From: Closterium sp. Naga37s-1
Taxonomy: Eukaryota > Streptophyta > Zygnematophyceae > Desmidiales > Closteriaceae
Length of the DNA: 64,000 nucleotides
Direction of reading: 5' to 3'
NCBI GenBank assembly: GCA_947471745.1
Contig: CANJKZ010001153.1
Location: 310,001 to 374,000, forward strand
The translations under genes and the position numbers were made by a program. Positions 54,701-64,000 of this stretch are shown piece after piece (the stretch's first letter is position 1; each line of letters begins with the position of its first letter). The notes under the pieces were generated by a model that saw nothing but the letters and a program-made list of their open reading frames with translations, made no database searches and was not told where the DNA came from.

Positions 54701-57146
54701 TGTGCTGACTGAGTGGTGGTGCTTGTGCTGACTGAATGGTGGTGCTTGTGCTGACTGAGTGGTGGTGCTTGTGCTGACTGAGTTGTGGTGCTTGTGCTGA
54801 CTGAGTTGTGGTGCTTGTGCTGACTGATTGGTGGTGCTTGTGCTGACTGAATGGTGGTGCTTTCGGTAGTGCATTCAGTGCGTGTGTGTGTGGGTGCTCT
54901 TGTGTGTGGTTCGGTTTTGTTGCTGGCAAATTATTCCACCCCCCTTTCTGTTGCTTCCCCTTCCCCCACCCCTACATGCTCTGTTCCTCCAGCCACCCGA
55001 CGACATATCACACATGGACCCCGAAACAGCAGCCCTGCACCCATCCGCTATCCCCTCTATAGCTCCAGGCTGTGTGCGCATGAGCGTGGGCGGCGGTTTT
55101 GCAGGCCAGGCCCTGGGGAGGGGGCGCAGCTACTTGCGAAGCATGCCCTCGCCCCGTGTGTGTGTGCTTTGTCAGGGGCAAATCCGGAATGTAATGAGGG
55201 AGGGCATGACCTGGGGGGCGGCCGCTGCTACTTCCGGTGAGCTCTTGAGGTCACTCTTGAGAAGTTTGAGGGGTACGCCTTGCCACTGTTGTTATTCCTG
55301 GCGTTGTTTCTGCAACTTGCGAGACAGGACCTTGAGGGCGGCTGCAGCTAGTGTTATTTCTCCTGGCTCTGTGTCTGTATCCCCTGTGGCTCATCGCCTT
55401 CGTTGCCTCTGAAAGTACCACCTGCACCAACAATACACCCTCACCCTTCCTGTCTTTGCCCCATCCCCTCCCTCTTCCCCCCCCCCCCACAGCGGTGCAT
55501 GCACGCTGGATATGAAGTTCGATCTCATGCCCCCCTGGCTCATCAATTTCGTTGCCAGGCAGCTAGCCGGCTCTGGTTACCACCAACGACCCCTTCACGC
55601 CTTCCTGTCTCTGCCCCACTCTCTTCCTGTCTCTGCCCCATCATCTCCCCTCCTCTCCTCCCCCAACAGCGGTGCATGCACACTGGATATGAAATTCGAT
55701 CTCATGCCTCCGTGGCTCATCAATTTCGTTGCCCGGCAGCTAGCCGGCGCTGGTTACCACCTGCTCTGTCACGAGGTAGACACAATCGTTAAAGCCACCG
55801 CTGCTGCTGCTGCTAGTGAAAAATGCGACAAGAAATGTGACAAGAAGAATGGGCGCGGGGCGTTTCAGCAGCTTCTGGCCTCCGATCCGGTCTATGTGGG
55901 TCTGAGGAAAGCGATGGAGGAATACAGAAGGGGTAAGGCGGAGGAAGAGGAAAGGAGGAGGAGGGAAGGGAGTGAGGAGGAGGGTAGGTCGTTGAGGGAG
56001 TTGGGGGAGAAGGTGGAGGAGGAGGTGGAGCGGCTTGTTTCGTCTTTATCTAAGAGGGAGAGTGTGCTCGGGCCTGAGGAGGCAGAGAAGGCTCTGCTAC
56101 AGCTGGAGGCGGCTGCTGCTTCGGCTGTAGCGCTGACTCGACCTTCCGTCGAGCCTCTTGGTTCGCAGGCTAAGGACAGGTCCGGAAGCAGGTATGGGAA
56201 CGGGTTGGCTGCAAGTGAAGCATCTGCCGCTGCTGCAACGATTCTAGCTGCTGCTACAGCTGTTACAGCTGCTACAGCTGCAGCTAATGCTGCTGAGGGC
56301 CCTCCCAGTGCCCCCACTTCCTTCAGCTCTGTTACCCAATCCTTTTCATCCGGACCTCTTCCTTCGGCTCGGCTTGGAGGTCTGGAAGCTGGAGAGGGCA
56401 TGGCGAGCCTGCTTCGGGAGTCCTCCTCTGTACGTTCAGGGCCGCTTCCAAGTATCCGAACCGTCACTGGCAGCACCAGCAGCGGCAGCTACGGTGTCAT
56501 TAATAACCTCCGGGCAGGTGAAATTCCAGATATGCTCAACAGCAGTTACAGCGTGACCAGCAGCAGAAGCTCCTTTGGTTGCGGTGACAGTGCCAGTGCC
56601 AGCGGCAGCAGCAGCCAGAGCAGCAGCGGTAGCAGCAGCCCGAGCAGTTACCCGGGGCTTTATCACAGGGACCCCGCAATTTTCCGGGCGGTTGCGACGC
56701 TGGATAAGGCGATTCTATTCGTGCGTGCACGGGCGGCAGCAGCAGCAGCAGCAGCAGAAGAGGGTTCTTCGGATTCTCACGGCATTGTCAAGCATGAGAA
56801 GCATGTCACAAGCGTGGCTGATGCAACTGGGACAAAGAGAGAAGCCTTCAGTTGCTCACCTTCACAGCCAGATGGTTTCCAGGAGGAGGTGGTGCTGGGT
56901 GATGGGGAGACAGGGAACAATGCACTCATGGGCAGTTCTGTTGGGCCGGTCAAGTCTGCCGCTCGGCCTGTCACAGTTGCAGGAGAGTCGGGTGGGAGTG
57001 GCAAAGATGCTGCACTGGGATGCTTAGAAAATGGTAATGCTAGTAAGGCTGGAAAGCCGAAAGATGGTGGGAAGAGGGTTTCCCTTTCAAGAATCGGCAA
57101 GAGATTCTTAGGATTGAGATTTTTACGCACTAGCAAGATTCTATAG
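51708..57146 (+). CDS. START-like lipid-binding protein B
   Basis: Exons 51708-51807, 52535-52839, 53122-53230, 53460-53499, 53866-53955, 54310-54409, 54993-about 55138, 55670-57146; about 788 residues. The first exon (MSFLEARQALDRSLASPAW) aligns with gene A and C starts. Blocks: KEHRVLYRKGPEGTPLHEIC, VPFFKDWWPQF, SPWPFATRELLFFAFM, RMSVGGGF and LDMKFDLMPPWLINFVARQL, the last typical of plant START-like proteins. A long Ser/Ala/Glu-rich C-terminal region ends LGLRFLRTSKIL. Oddity: the phase demands a junction after TACTTGCG at about 55,138, yet AAGCAT follows instead of a GT donor. A copy of this exon end about 100 bp on (55,215-55,238, CTTCCG|GTGAGC) has one. The gene may thus be miswired, or may use a splice path I did not resolve. 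Confidence 0.68.
52860..53060 (+). repeat. Two partial copies of START B exon 3
   Basis: Copies of EHRVLYRKGPEG occur at about 52,885 and 52,993 before the used exon 53122-53230. Confidence 0.8.
54175..54250 (+). repeat. Partial copy of START B exon 6
   Basis: RSPWPFATRELLFLPSWF with a CAG acceptor precedes the used copy at 54,310 and drifts in frame after the first 20 codons. Confidence 0.8.
54413..54862 (+). repeat. 23-bp minisatellite in START B intron
   Basis: About 19-20 copies of the unit GTGCTGACTGAGTGGTGGTGCTT (23 bp; variants GAATGG, GATTGG, GAGTTG), directly after the exon 6 donor. With no stops in several frames it produces long spurious His/Ser/Thr-rich reading frames on the minus strand. 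Confidence 0.93.
55200..55600 (+). repeat. Copies of START B exon 7 end and exon 8 start
   Basis: Fragments of the exon 7 end at about 55,215 and 55,330, and a full copy of the exon 8 start at about 55,494-55,575 (ACTLDMKFDLMPPWLINF, then VARQLAGSGY) behind CCCCACAG. The used exon 8 begins at 55,670. Confidence 0.8.
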
Positions 57147-58316
57147 GCTCCTGGGTAGGTTATGTATAGCTGAGGCAGTAAACCCGTGCTTTGTTTTGCA
57201 TTTATTATGTAGTAAAGAAGGTTTTGAGTCGTGCTGAATAGTACACCAAAAGAAGAGCTGTTCGAGCACGTGACATATGAAGGCTTCTACGTCATTTGTG
57301 GTTTATGAGTTGCGAAGATGCAAAACTGTGAACCATGAAATAGATTTGCACTTGAAATTTTCATGAGTAAAAGAATGGACTGTAGCCGTAATGCCCCTTA
57401 CCAGAAACATCAACCATTGTTATCAATCACCAGGCCTAACCCCACAAGTCATTCATAACGTGTACTTTGCATTCATAGGCCGGTGGCATGAACGACACCA
57501 CTGTTCACTGCGCGATGCGTGTGGAAAATACGCGATTCGAGGCTAACGGTGCAAAAGCTAGGTGCTTTGTTTCGAATTGAAGGTTCGGAATCACCCCACT
57601 CGCCTAGCCTCACCTCACCACACCTCGCCACCGCCACCGATGTCTCCGTGTGTAGCAAAACAAGGTTTTTTGTGATTGGTGTACGTTCGGTTCGGGTACG
57701 TCATTGCCACCCGTCAAGCGTCACACATGTCGCGCTGTGCTGACCTGATGTCCTTTGTCCGAGCCTAGCCCTCCACCCGAATCTACCTGGGCTTGTCGCC
57801 ATCCCGCCGCTAGTTTGTGCTGTTGTGCTAAACTCTATAATCACACTTAACTAAGTATTGTACCTAGATTTCGCCGCAGAGTCAACTGTACAGCAGAGAA
57901 AAGACCTAGGATTACCGCGCGGCTCCCAGGTTCGTCCACCGGCAGTTTTTTCAGGCGCTCCCTCCGTCCGACCATAGCGACGAAACCAAGGCGATACATG
58001 CTTGTAGCTGCCCAGTTGTGCCTTCAAGTTCCTTCCAAGCCATCACATAACCCGTCAACTTCGGCAGTCAGTCTCAGCAGTCTTGATACAAAGTCGACCA
58101 TTGATTGTTGAGGAGCCTCACTCTCACAGGTGATCCGTCATTAGCCACTGTGGGACCGCTCGGGACGATAATAGGCAAATTCTCACACACGATCGTACAA
58201 ACCGCGGAATACAACCTGGAAACTGGACTCGGACCACGTAGCATTCCCACAAAAGTAACTTATTTTCTGTAGCGCGGGACGCGAGGAAAGCCAATTCGAC
58301 AAAAGAAAGCCAACCC
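57147..58316. other. Intergenic region between START-like genes B and C
   Basis: Presumed 3' UTR of gene B and promoter of gene C. Apart from this I see no gene, repeat or transposon end here. Confidence 0.4.
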
Positions 58317-61300
58317 ATGGCGCTAGCAGAAGGCATCGACCTACTCGATCAGGCGCTCGAGGAGCCCACATGGAAGGACCTCGATAAAGTCACGGCTCTT
58401 ATAAGCAAGCAGCTGGACGTGAAAAATGGCTCAGCAGCAGCAGCAGTAGCAGGTGGATCGAGCAATAGCGTGGCGGACTATTGGGCAGCGGAGACCGTTA
58501 AGCTTCTGGAAGATCTTAAGAGTGTCAGCGTGGAGGCTCTCGCAACTACCGATCCTGGCGACCGCAATGCGTGGAAGGTACTTTCTTGTTTCCACTACTT
58601 GCCGTGTTTTGAGTCGTGAAAAAACCACATCGAAGGTTCTTCCTTCTTCCCTAGCCCTAGAGCGTTTACTAGAAACTCTCGGATTGCGCCACTACAGCGC
58701 GAAGCGTTTGATGTCTGCATTTCATCATCCCGCAATCATCGCTATCTGCATGTATGTCCATGCTTCCCCCGCAGATGTGCGAGGAGGGTCCGGAGCACCG
58801 CGCGATGCTGCGCAAGGGCCCGGAAGGCACGGCGATAAACGCGCTGTGCATGGAGGGGCGCATCGACAGTCCCGTGCACGCCGCCGTCGCCATGACGCGC
58901 GACGCGGGGTTCTTCAAGGAGTGGTGGCCGCAGGGCGACATGCCCGTCTACCGCATCGTCGAGAACCGGTACCTCGCGCGCGTCGGCGACGGTTTCGATA
59001 TTACGTACATGAAGTGAGTATATCAGTAGATAAAGCCGTCGGCGCCGCCTTCGATGTTACCTACTTGAAGTAGTATCTTGGTAGATGAAGTGAGTGTATC
59101 GGTAGATAAGGCCGTCGGCGACAATTTCGATAATACGTACATGCTCTGCGTAGTTCGTTAGACGAAGTGAGTGTATCGGTCGGCTATCCATTCTTGAAAA
59201 TTAGCAAGACTAATTTCGGTACCCTTCCCCGTCAACCCGCAAGCTAACCACAATCCTCCTCCTGTCCCCACCTCTCCTCTCCTTTCGTTCGTGTACTTGC
59301 GCTTTTACCTCCAGGTTCAAGGTGCCGTGGCCCTTTCCGTGGCAGGAGTTCGCGATGATCTTCTTCACCATTTACGACGCGGACACGGGCGTCGCCACCA
59401 CTGTCGTCCGCACGGTGAGTGTTCCCCCGGCTCTCTCTTCCCTCCCCCCTCTCCTCCCGCCCCATCCTCACCATTTTTCAATCAACAACTTCCCACTGTA
59501 TTTGTCGCTGCTTGTTGCCTGCACGTCTCACTCTCCCTGCTCTGCCCCCCACTCCCTCCCCCTCTCCCCCACTCCCCGCTCCCCGCTCCCCACTCCCATT
59601 TCCCGGCCACCCCCCAGCTTCCAGAGGACAACAGCGAAATCGACTCATCCATTCACGGCTTTTCCCGTGACATGGCGCCTGCACAGCTCACTCAATCCCC
59701 CGACTTTCTCCCCACTCTCTCTACCCCCCCGCTCCCCGTTCCCTTCACCCTTCCAATACCCAGCTTCCAGAGGACAACAGCGAAATCGACGCATCCATTC
59801 ACGGGTTTTCCCGTGACATGGCGCCACCAGTCCCCTCGGGAATGGTCCGCATGGCCATCAACGGCGGATTCTCCATCAAAGATCTGGGCCGTTCGCGCTG
59901 CCACTTCCGGTCGATCTTCACCTGTGATCTGAAGCTCCCTGCGATGGTGGTTAACTTCGTTACCAAGGAGTTCGGAGGGGTGCTGTTCAATCTGTTTAGG
60001 AAAGAGGTTGAGACGGATTTGGCAGATGAGGGGCAGAAGGGGGTGGAGTTTAGGAAGGTTCTGAAAGAAGAGAAGCTGTATGGCCGGATTGAAGCAGCTA
60101 TGGATGAGTACAGGGCAAAGGCGGCCGGAGGATTGGGGATGGGAGAGAAGGGTGTTGGAGAGAATGGGGTGGAGGGAGAGGAAGGGGAGGAGGTGGAGGA
60201 GGAAAAGAAGGTGCTGGTTGCTACGGCGTCGTTTGTGGAGGGAGCTACTGCGGAGGCACACAGACCTGCCATGGCAGCTGCATCAGCAGCAGCGGCAAGG
60301 GTGACTCACACAAATGGAGGGGAGGAAGAGGAGGAAGAGGTATTCGAGGATGCAGAGGATCAGCTGCTGGTTACCCTGGAAGACTCAGAACCTGCTTCTT
60401 ACCCGCACCAGCAGAAGCACCCTCATCCTCCTGTTCCTCCTGCGTACGCCCCGTTCTCATCCCAAGACCCGGCTATCGCTGCAGCCTTTGCAGCAGCAGC
60501 AGCGCTGGCAGGCGCAGGTGGGACTGGTGCAGGTGGTAACCCCATTGCTGGCTCTGCTAGCTCCGGTGCTGCCGAGCCTGCTCTGACCCCGGACGTGCTC
60601 CAAGCCATGGCAACCCTAGAGCAGGCGCTAGAGTCGCTGCGAGCCCGAACCTCTGCTGCCCTCTCTGCTGCTTCTCACGTCGGCGGACCAGGAGGAGGGA
60701 TGTACCCAGGGCAGTATGGCCACGCCTATCCTCCCCCTCCCCACCCTGTCTATGGTGCTGTGCCTGGGTATGGGCCAATGGTGGGGGAAAAGGGCGGCAG
60801 ACTTGTGGGTGCTCCTATGGTGAACCCCCCGCTACTGCCGTATTATGCCGCCCCGTTCCCGCTCAATGAGATGCAGCGGTTTGCCGGGCCAGTTCCTGTG
60901 GTTGGGAGGATGGACGGGTATGGAAGGGTTTCCGGGCGGCGAGCGAACGGAGCGAGAGGGGGAGGTGGGAGGTATAAGGGTGAGGGAGGAGTGATGGTTG
61001 CCCCTGGGAAGGGGGGGATGGGCGGAAGGGGAGGAGGAGAGGGAGGAGGAGGTGGGAAGATGAGCCGGAATGGGAAGCAGCAGCCTCCCTTCCATCCCTC
61101 GCAGCAGCAGATGATGGTATCGGGAAAAGCAGGTGCAGGAACAGGGAAGGTTGCTTCAACAGAAGCTCCTGTTATAGCCGCCGCTGCTCCTGCTGCAGCT
61201 GCTGCTGCTCCTGCTACAACCTCAACCCTCTGGTCGGCAGCTTCAGCCCTGTTTGGGCTTGCCACGTGTTGCACTGCCACTGGCCTGAGAAACGCCGAGG

Positions 61301-61593
61301 CAGCAGGGTACATTCTGCCTGAAGAGCTGCCGTCCGAGAGGTGGCGTGATGATGACGAGGATGACTATAACGAGTATGATTCTGAGGTGGATGAGGACGA
61401 GGGGTATTATGAGGGGTATGGAGGTGGTATGAATGGTGTTCCTGGGGGTTATGGAAATGGAGGGTATGGGAATGGGATGTATGGGCCAGGTGCTTATGGG
61501 GATGGTGCTTATGGTGGGAATGGTGGAGGTAGATTGGTGGATGAAAGGCAGGTGTGGAGAGGAAGAGCCATGGTTGGAAATATGGCAAGATGA
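58317..61593 (+). CDS. START-like lipid-binding protein C
   Basis: Four exons: 58317-58577, 58775-59013, 59315-59414, 59764-61593; 809 residues, phases join. Start MALAEGIDLLDQALEEPTW. The domain runs from about residue 60 to 270: MCEEGPEHRAMLRKGPEG, AMTRDAGFFKEWWPQGDMPV, VPWPFPWQEFAMIFFTIYDA, SGMVRMAINGGFSIKDLG, LPAMVVNFVTKEFGG. The remainder is low complexity: Ala, Gly and Pro runs, basic Gly stretches, then an acidic patch (RWRDDDEDDYNEYDSEVDED) and a GY-rich tail. It lacks two introns present in genes A and B (after exon 1 and after FFKEW). This suggests intron loss here or intron gain in the others. Partial copies of exon ends lie at 59,035-59,150 and 59,618-59,690. The head-to-tail neighbour B suggests an old tandem duplication. 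Confidence 0.8.
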
Positions 61594-62113
61594 TTGGGTG
61601 TAGCTCGGTGTAGTGCAACACTTGTTTGCTACATGCTGTAACGCTCTCTATTACAAGCAATCACCAATTTATTTACCGTACTAGTCCTCAATGACTTCCG
61701 TTTCTTGCTGAATCTATATCAAGTAGCAGTGATATCAAAAGTGTAACGGCTTCAATTGTTTGGATTCAACGTTTATCGGGTACAAAATTCGTTGAATTTG
61801 TCGACCAGCAAGGGCCTAGGGGATTACGTGAGTGCTGCTTCCCCCAACCCAACAAACCTCGGGAATTACGCAACATTTTGGGGGAAGGATCTTGTTCTGT
61901 AGTGTTTTCCCAAATACGGTAGATTACATACATTCCTGGTTTCTGTTCCGCAGTCCCTACTGTGAACTGGCAGGGTCACGCGTGTTTCCCGTGCCTAATC
62001 TATCAGCGAAGTTTCGCGACTTACGGACGCCAGCTTGATCCGCGTATAGTCACACCCATCTGGATCAGCAATACTGCTGACCTTATTTCCGAACCTCCCG
62101 CTCGCCTCGAAAC
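61594..62113. other. Intergenic region before the ASCC2-like gene
   Basis: Presumed terminator region of gene C and promoter/5' UTR of the next gene; nothing else recognised. Confidence 0.4.
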
Positions 62114-63838
62114 ATGGAAGGCGGAGGGGGGGGTGGCGGAGGCCGTGAGTGGCGCCCGCGGGGGGGCGGCGGCGGAGGCCGTGGACGTGGAGGCGGAAGG
62201 AGGGGTGGCGGGGGGGCGTATGCGGGAGACAGTTGGGGGGACGGCGCGGGGATAGGCAGAGGGGGAACAGGCGGAGGGGGAAGAGGCGGAAGGGGTGACG
62301 GGGACGCGTCAGGCTGGGGTGGCGGAGGGAGAGGGGGGCGGGGCGGAAGCGGCGGAAGGTATGGGGGAGGGGATCAGCGCGGGTGGGGGGGGGACGGCGG
62401 AGGCGGAAGGCAAGGACGGGGAGGTGGGTTTGGCGGAAGATGGGGCGCGGGGGGCGGACGAGGGGGAAGGAATTACCAACAGCAGGCGGAGCAGCAGGGG
62501 GAGCAGCAAGCAGAGCAGCAGGCTCATCACTCAGCGCACGGGCAGCGTATGCAACAATCGCAGCTGGTTGACGGGCAGAATTTGGGTGCAACGGGCAGTG
62601 CAGGAATTTTAGGATCTGCCCCACATGCTCCCTCAGTGCCCCCTGGATTTGAGAAGCGGGCCAATCCGGTAGAAACGTCAGCTGCTACAGGCGGTACAGC
62701 CGCTACAGCCGCTGCTACAGCTGCTACAGCCTGTTCGTCTGGCCTCGCAGTCCCTCCCGGTTTCGGGCCCTCCCCCTCCCAACCATCCGCTTCCGCCTCT
62801 CCTGCTTTTCCGCCAGGTTTTGGCTCATCCTCGTTACAGGCTGCTTCTGTAAGAGCCCCTCCTGGATTCGCACCTCCCCAGGCTGTAGCAGCTCCTGCAG
62901 CATCAACGGCTGTAGCAGCGCCTGCAGCAGCATCAATGGCTGTAGCAACAACTCCAGAGGAGGAGGAGGAGCCGTTTTTGTCGTATCTGCCACAGGATGA
63001 GATACTAGCAGGTGGAGTTTTCAGGATGGGAGGTTTGGTAGGAGGTTTGGACGGAGGCTCGGCAGCAGGTCTGGCAGGGGTGGATTCGGGCGAGACTCAG
63101 AGGATGGTTGATCGGACGGTGGAGAGGCTTCGGGAGATGCTGAGATTGCCAGCTAAGCAGTTCTGGAGAACAGGTACGTGAGTGTGTGTGGGAGGGGGGA
63201 GGGGTGTTAAAAGGGGGAAGAGGGGGGTGTGGTCTGTGTAGGGGGAGTGTGTTTGTGCATCCTACCCTATACCCATGCGCGTACCCCATTCCCCCTTTTC
63301 CCCTTTCCCCACCTTTCCTCCTTTCTCCCATTTCCACTTTCTCCGTTCTCCCTTTTCCCCCTTTCCCCTTTTCTCTCCTTTCCCCCTTTCTCCCCTTTCC
63401 CCTTTCCCTACATCCCCCCCTCCTCTCAACACTTTGTTTCCCCTCACCCAGTTGCCCGCACACCTTCGCTCGTGGCCTTCTTGGATTCCTACGTCCGCTT
63501 CCGCTCCCGATGGTTAAACCTCCTCCTCTCCGCTGCCGCTCAAATTTCACCTATTTCTTTCCCGACTAACCCCTCCCCCCCCCCTTGTTTGCCCCAGTTG
63601 CACGCTCGCCCTCTCTCGTGGCCTTCTTGGATTCCTACCTTCGCTTCCACTCCCGATGGTTCGATCTTCTCCTCTCAGCCGCTGCTGCTGCTGAAACTGG
63701 TGGGCCTTCGAGAACAGCAGGAGCAGACGGAGTGGATGGGGGAGGGGGAGGAGGAGAGGGGAGTCTGGGGACAGGGAGGGGAGTGGTGGTGGGGGATGAG
63801 GAACTGTGTCGGCTGGTGTTCCTGCTGCTGCTGCGCAT
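62114..63838 (+). CDS. ASCC2/Cue2-like protein (partial, runs off right edge)
   Basis: Exons 62114-63173 and 63598-63838 (donor at 63839), continuing past the window. Residues 1-115 are Gly/Arg-rich with RGG-type repeats, then Gln/His-rich and Pro/Ala-rich segments with three PPGF motifs. From about residue 300 it reads FLSYLPQDEILAGG, VDRTVERLREMLRLPAKQFWR, SPSLVAFLDSYLRFHSRWFDL and ELCRLVFLLLLRM. This matches plant homologues of ASCC2 (YLPQDE, FWR, FLDSxLxFRSRWYD, ELxRRVFxxLxRM). ASCC2 proteins carry a CUE ubiquitin-binding domain, expected further downstream. They act with the ASCC3/Slh1 helicase in ribosome-quality control and alkylation repair. The RGG-rich start is an addition I do not recall from animal ASCC2. 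An upstream partial copy of exon 2 lies at about 63,450-63,560. Confidence 0.75.
63440..63597 (+). repeat. Upstream copy of ASCC2-like exon 2
   Basis: VARTPSLVAFLDSYVRFRSR followed by WLNLLLSAAA is encoded behind CCCAG at about 63,452 and then diverges. The used copy starts at 63,598. Confidence 0.85.
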
Positions 63839-63950
63839 GTGAGTTAATGTTGCCATGTGCGTCAGCGGGTATTGTGGTGCGCGTGCATGTCACAAGCATG
63901 AAAGTGCTATGCGTAAGCATTTCAACAAGGGCGATTTCATGTCTACTCTT

Positions 63951-63980
63951 GTTGACTTTTGAGTCGACTCAAAAGTCAAC
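63951..63980. repeat. 30-bp perfect palindrome with TTTTGAGTCGACTCAAAA core
   Basis: The core is extended by GTTGAC/GTCAAC arms to 30 bp without a mismatch. It lies in the intron after ASCC2-like exon 2. The window ends too soon to see whether the flank is duplicated. Confidence 0.95.
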
Positions 63981-64000
63981 TCGAATCTTTCATTTCCTGC

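Noticed and set aside
54224-54929. His/Ser/Thr-rich minus-strand frames
   Set aside because: Products of the 23-bp minisatellite in an intron.
1-64000. Bacterial operon or phage system
   Set aside because: The genes have spliceosomal introns with matched phases, plant dynamin families, a nuclear-type tRNA and retrotransposons; the one bacterial-like protein (EttA) is itself split by introns.

Overview
The window is nuclear DNA from a eukaryote, most likely a streptophyte green alga or early land plant. Genes are cut into many small exons with GT-AG introns. It carries a plant-type DRP1 dynamin (phragmoplastin family), a plant-type DRP2 dynamin with PH domain and proline-rich tail, a bacterial-type EttA ATPase with a transit-peptide-like leader, a nuclear tRNA-Glu and Ty1/copia elements. 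A zygnematophyte such as Closterium would fit, but that is a guess from gene content.

Layout: 1-2,687 (-) partial START-like gene A; 3,652-3,724 (-) tRNA-Glu(UUC); 3,810-13,564 (+) plastid EttA-like ABCF ATPase; about 13.9-14.7 kb (-) BTB-domain gene; about 14.75-16,630 (-) truncated copia fragment; 16,681-25,140 (-) broken copia element holding a small TIR transposon; 25,367-39,680 (-) DRP2; 41,199-50,053 (+) DRP1, head to head with DRP2; 50,237-50,670 small TIR element; 51,708-57,146 (+) START-like gene B; 58,317-61,593 (+) START-like gene C; 62,114 to beyond the right edge (+) ASCC2/Cue2-like gene. A hAT-type element with a clean 8-bp target duplication sits in a DRP2 intron.

Two unusual patterns run through the window. 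(1) In nearly every multi-exon gene, exons are preceded (sometimes followed) by one to about eighteen partial copies of themselves, usually polypyrimidine tract + acceptor + 5' part of the exon. The largest arrays have periods of 137 bp (EttA), 149 bp (DRP2), 124, 154 and 163 bp (DRP1). (2) A dispersed palindrome, TTTTGAG-NCGN-CTCAAAA with core GCGC, ACGT, TCGA or GCGT, occurs at about a dozen places. At most of them the sequence on one side is repeated directly on the other side (34 bp identical at 37.3 kb, 43 bp identical at 47.5 kb, diverged elsewhere). I know of no described element of this form; it is the best candidate here for something new, with an assembly or library artefact as the main alternative.

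The two dynamins probably share cell-plate and membrane-trafficking work, EttA acts in plastid translation, the START-like genes are probable lipid-binding proteins, and the ASCC2-like gene belongs to ribosome rescue or DNA-alkylation repair. All exon coordinates come from hand reading of splice sites and reading phase, supported by alignment to remembered family sequences; no database search was run.
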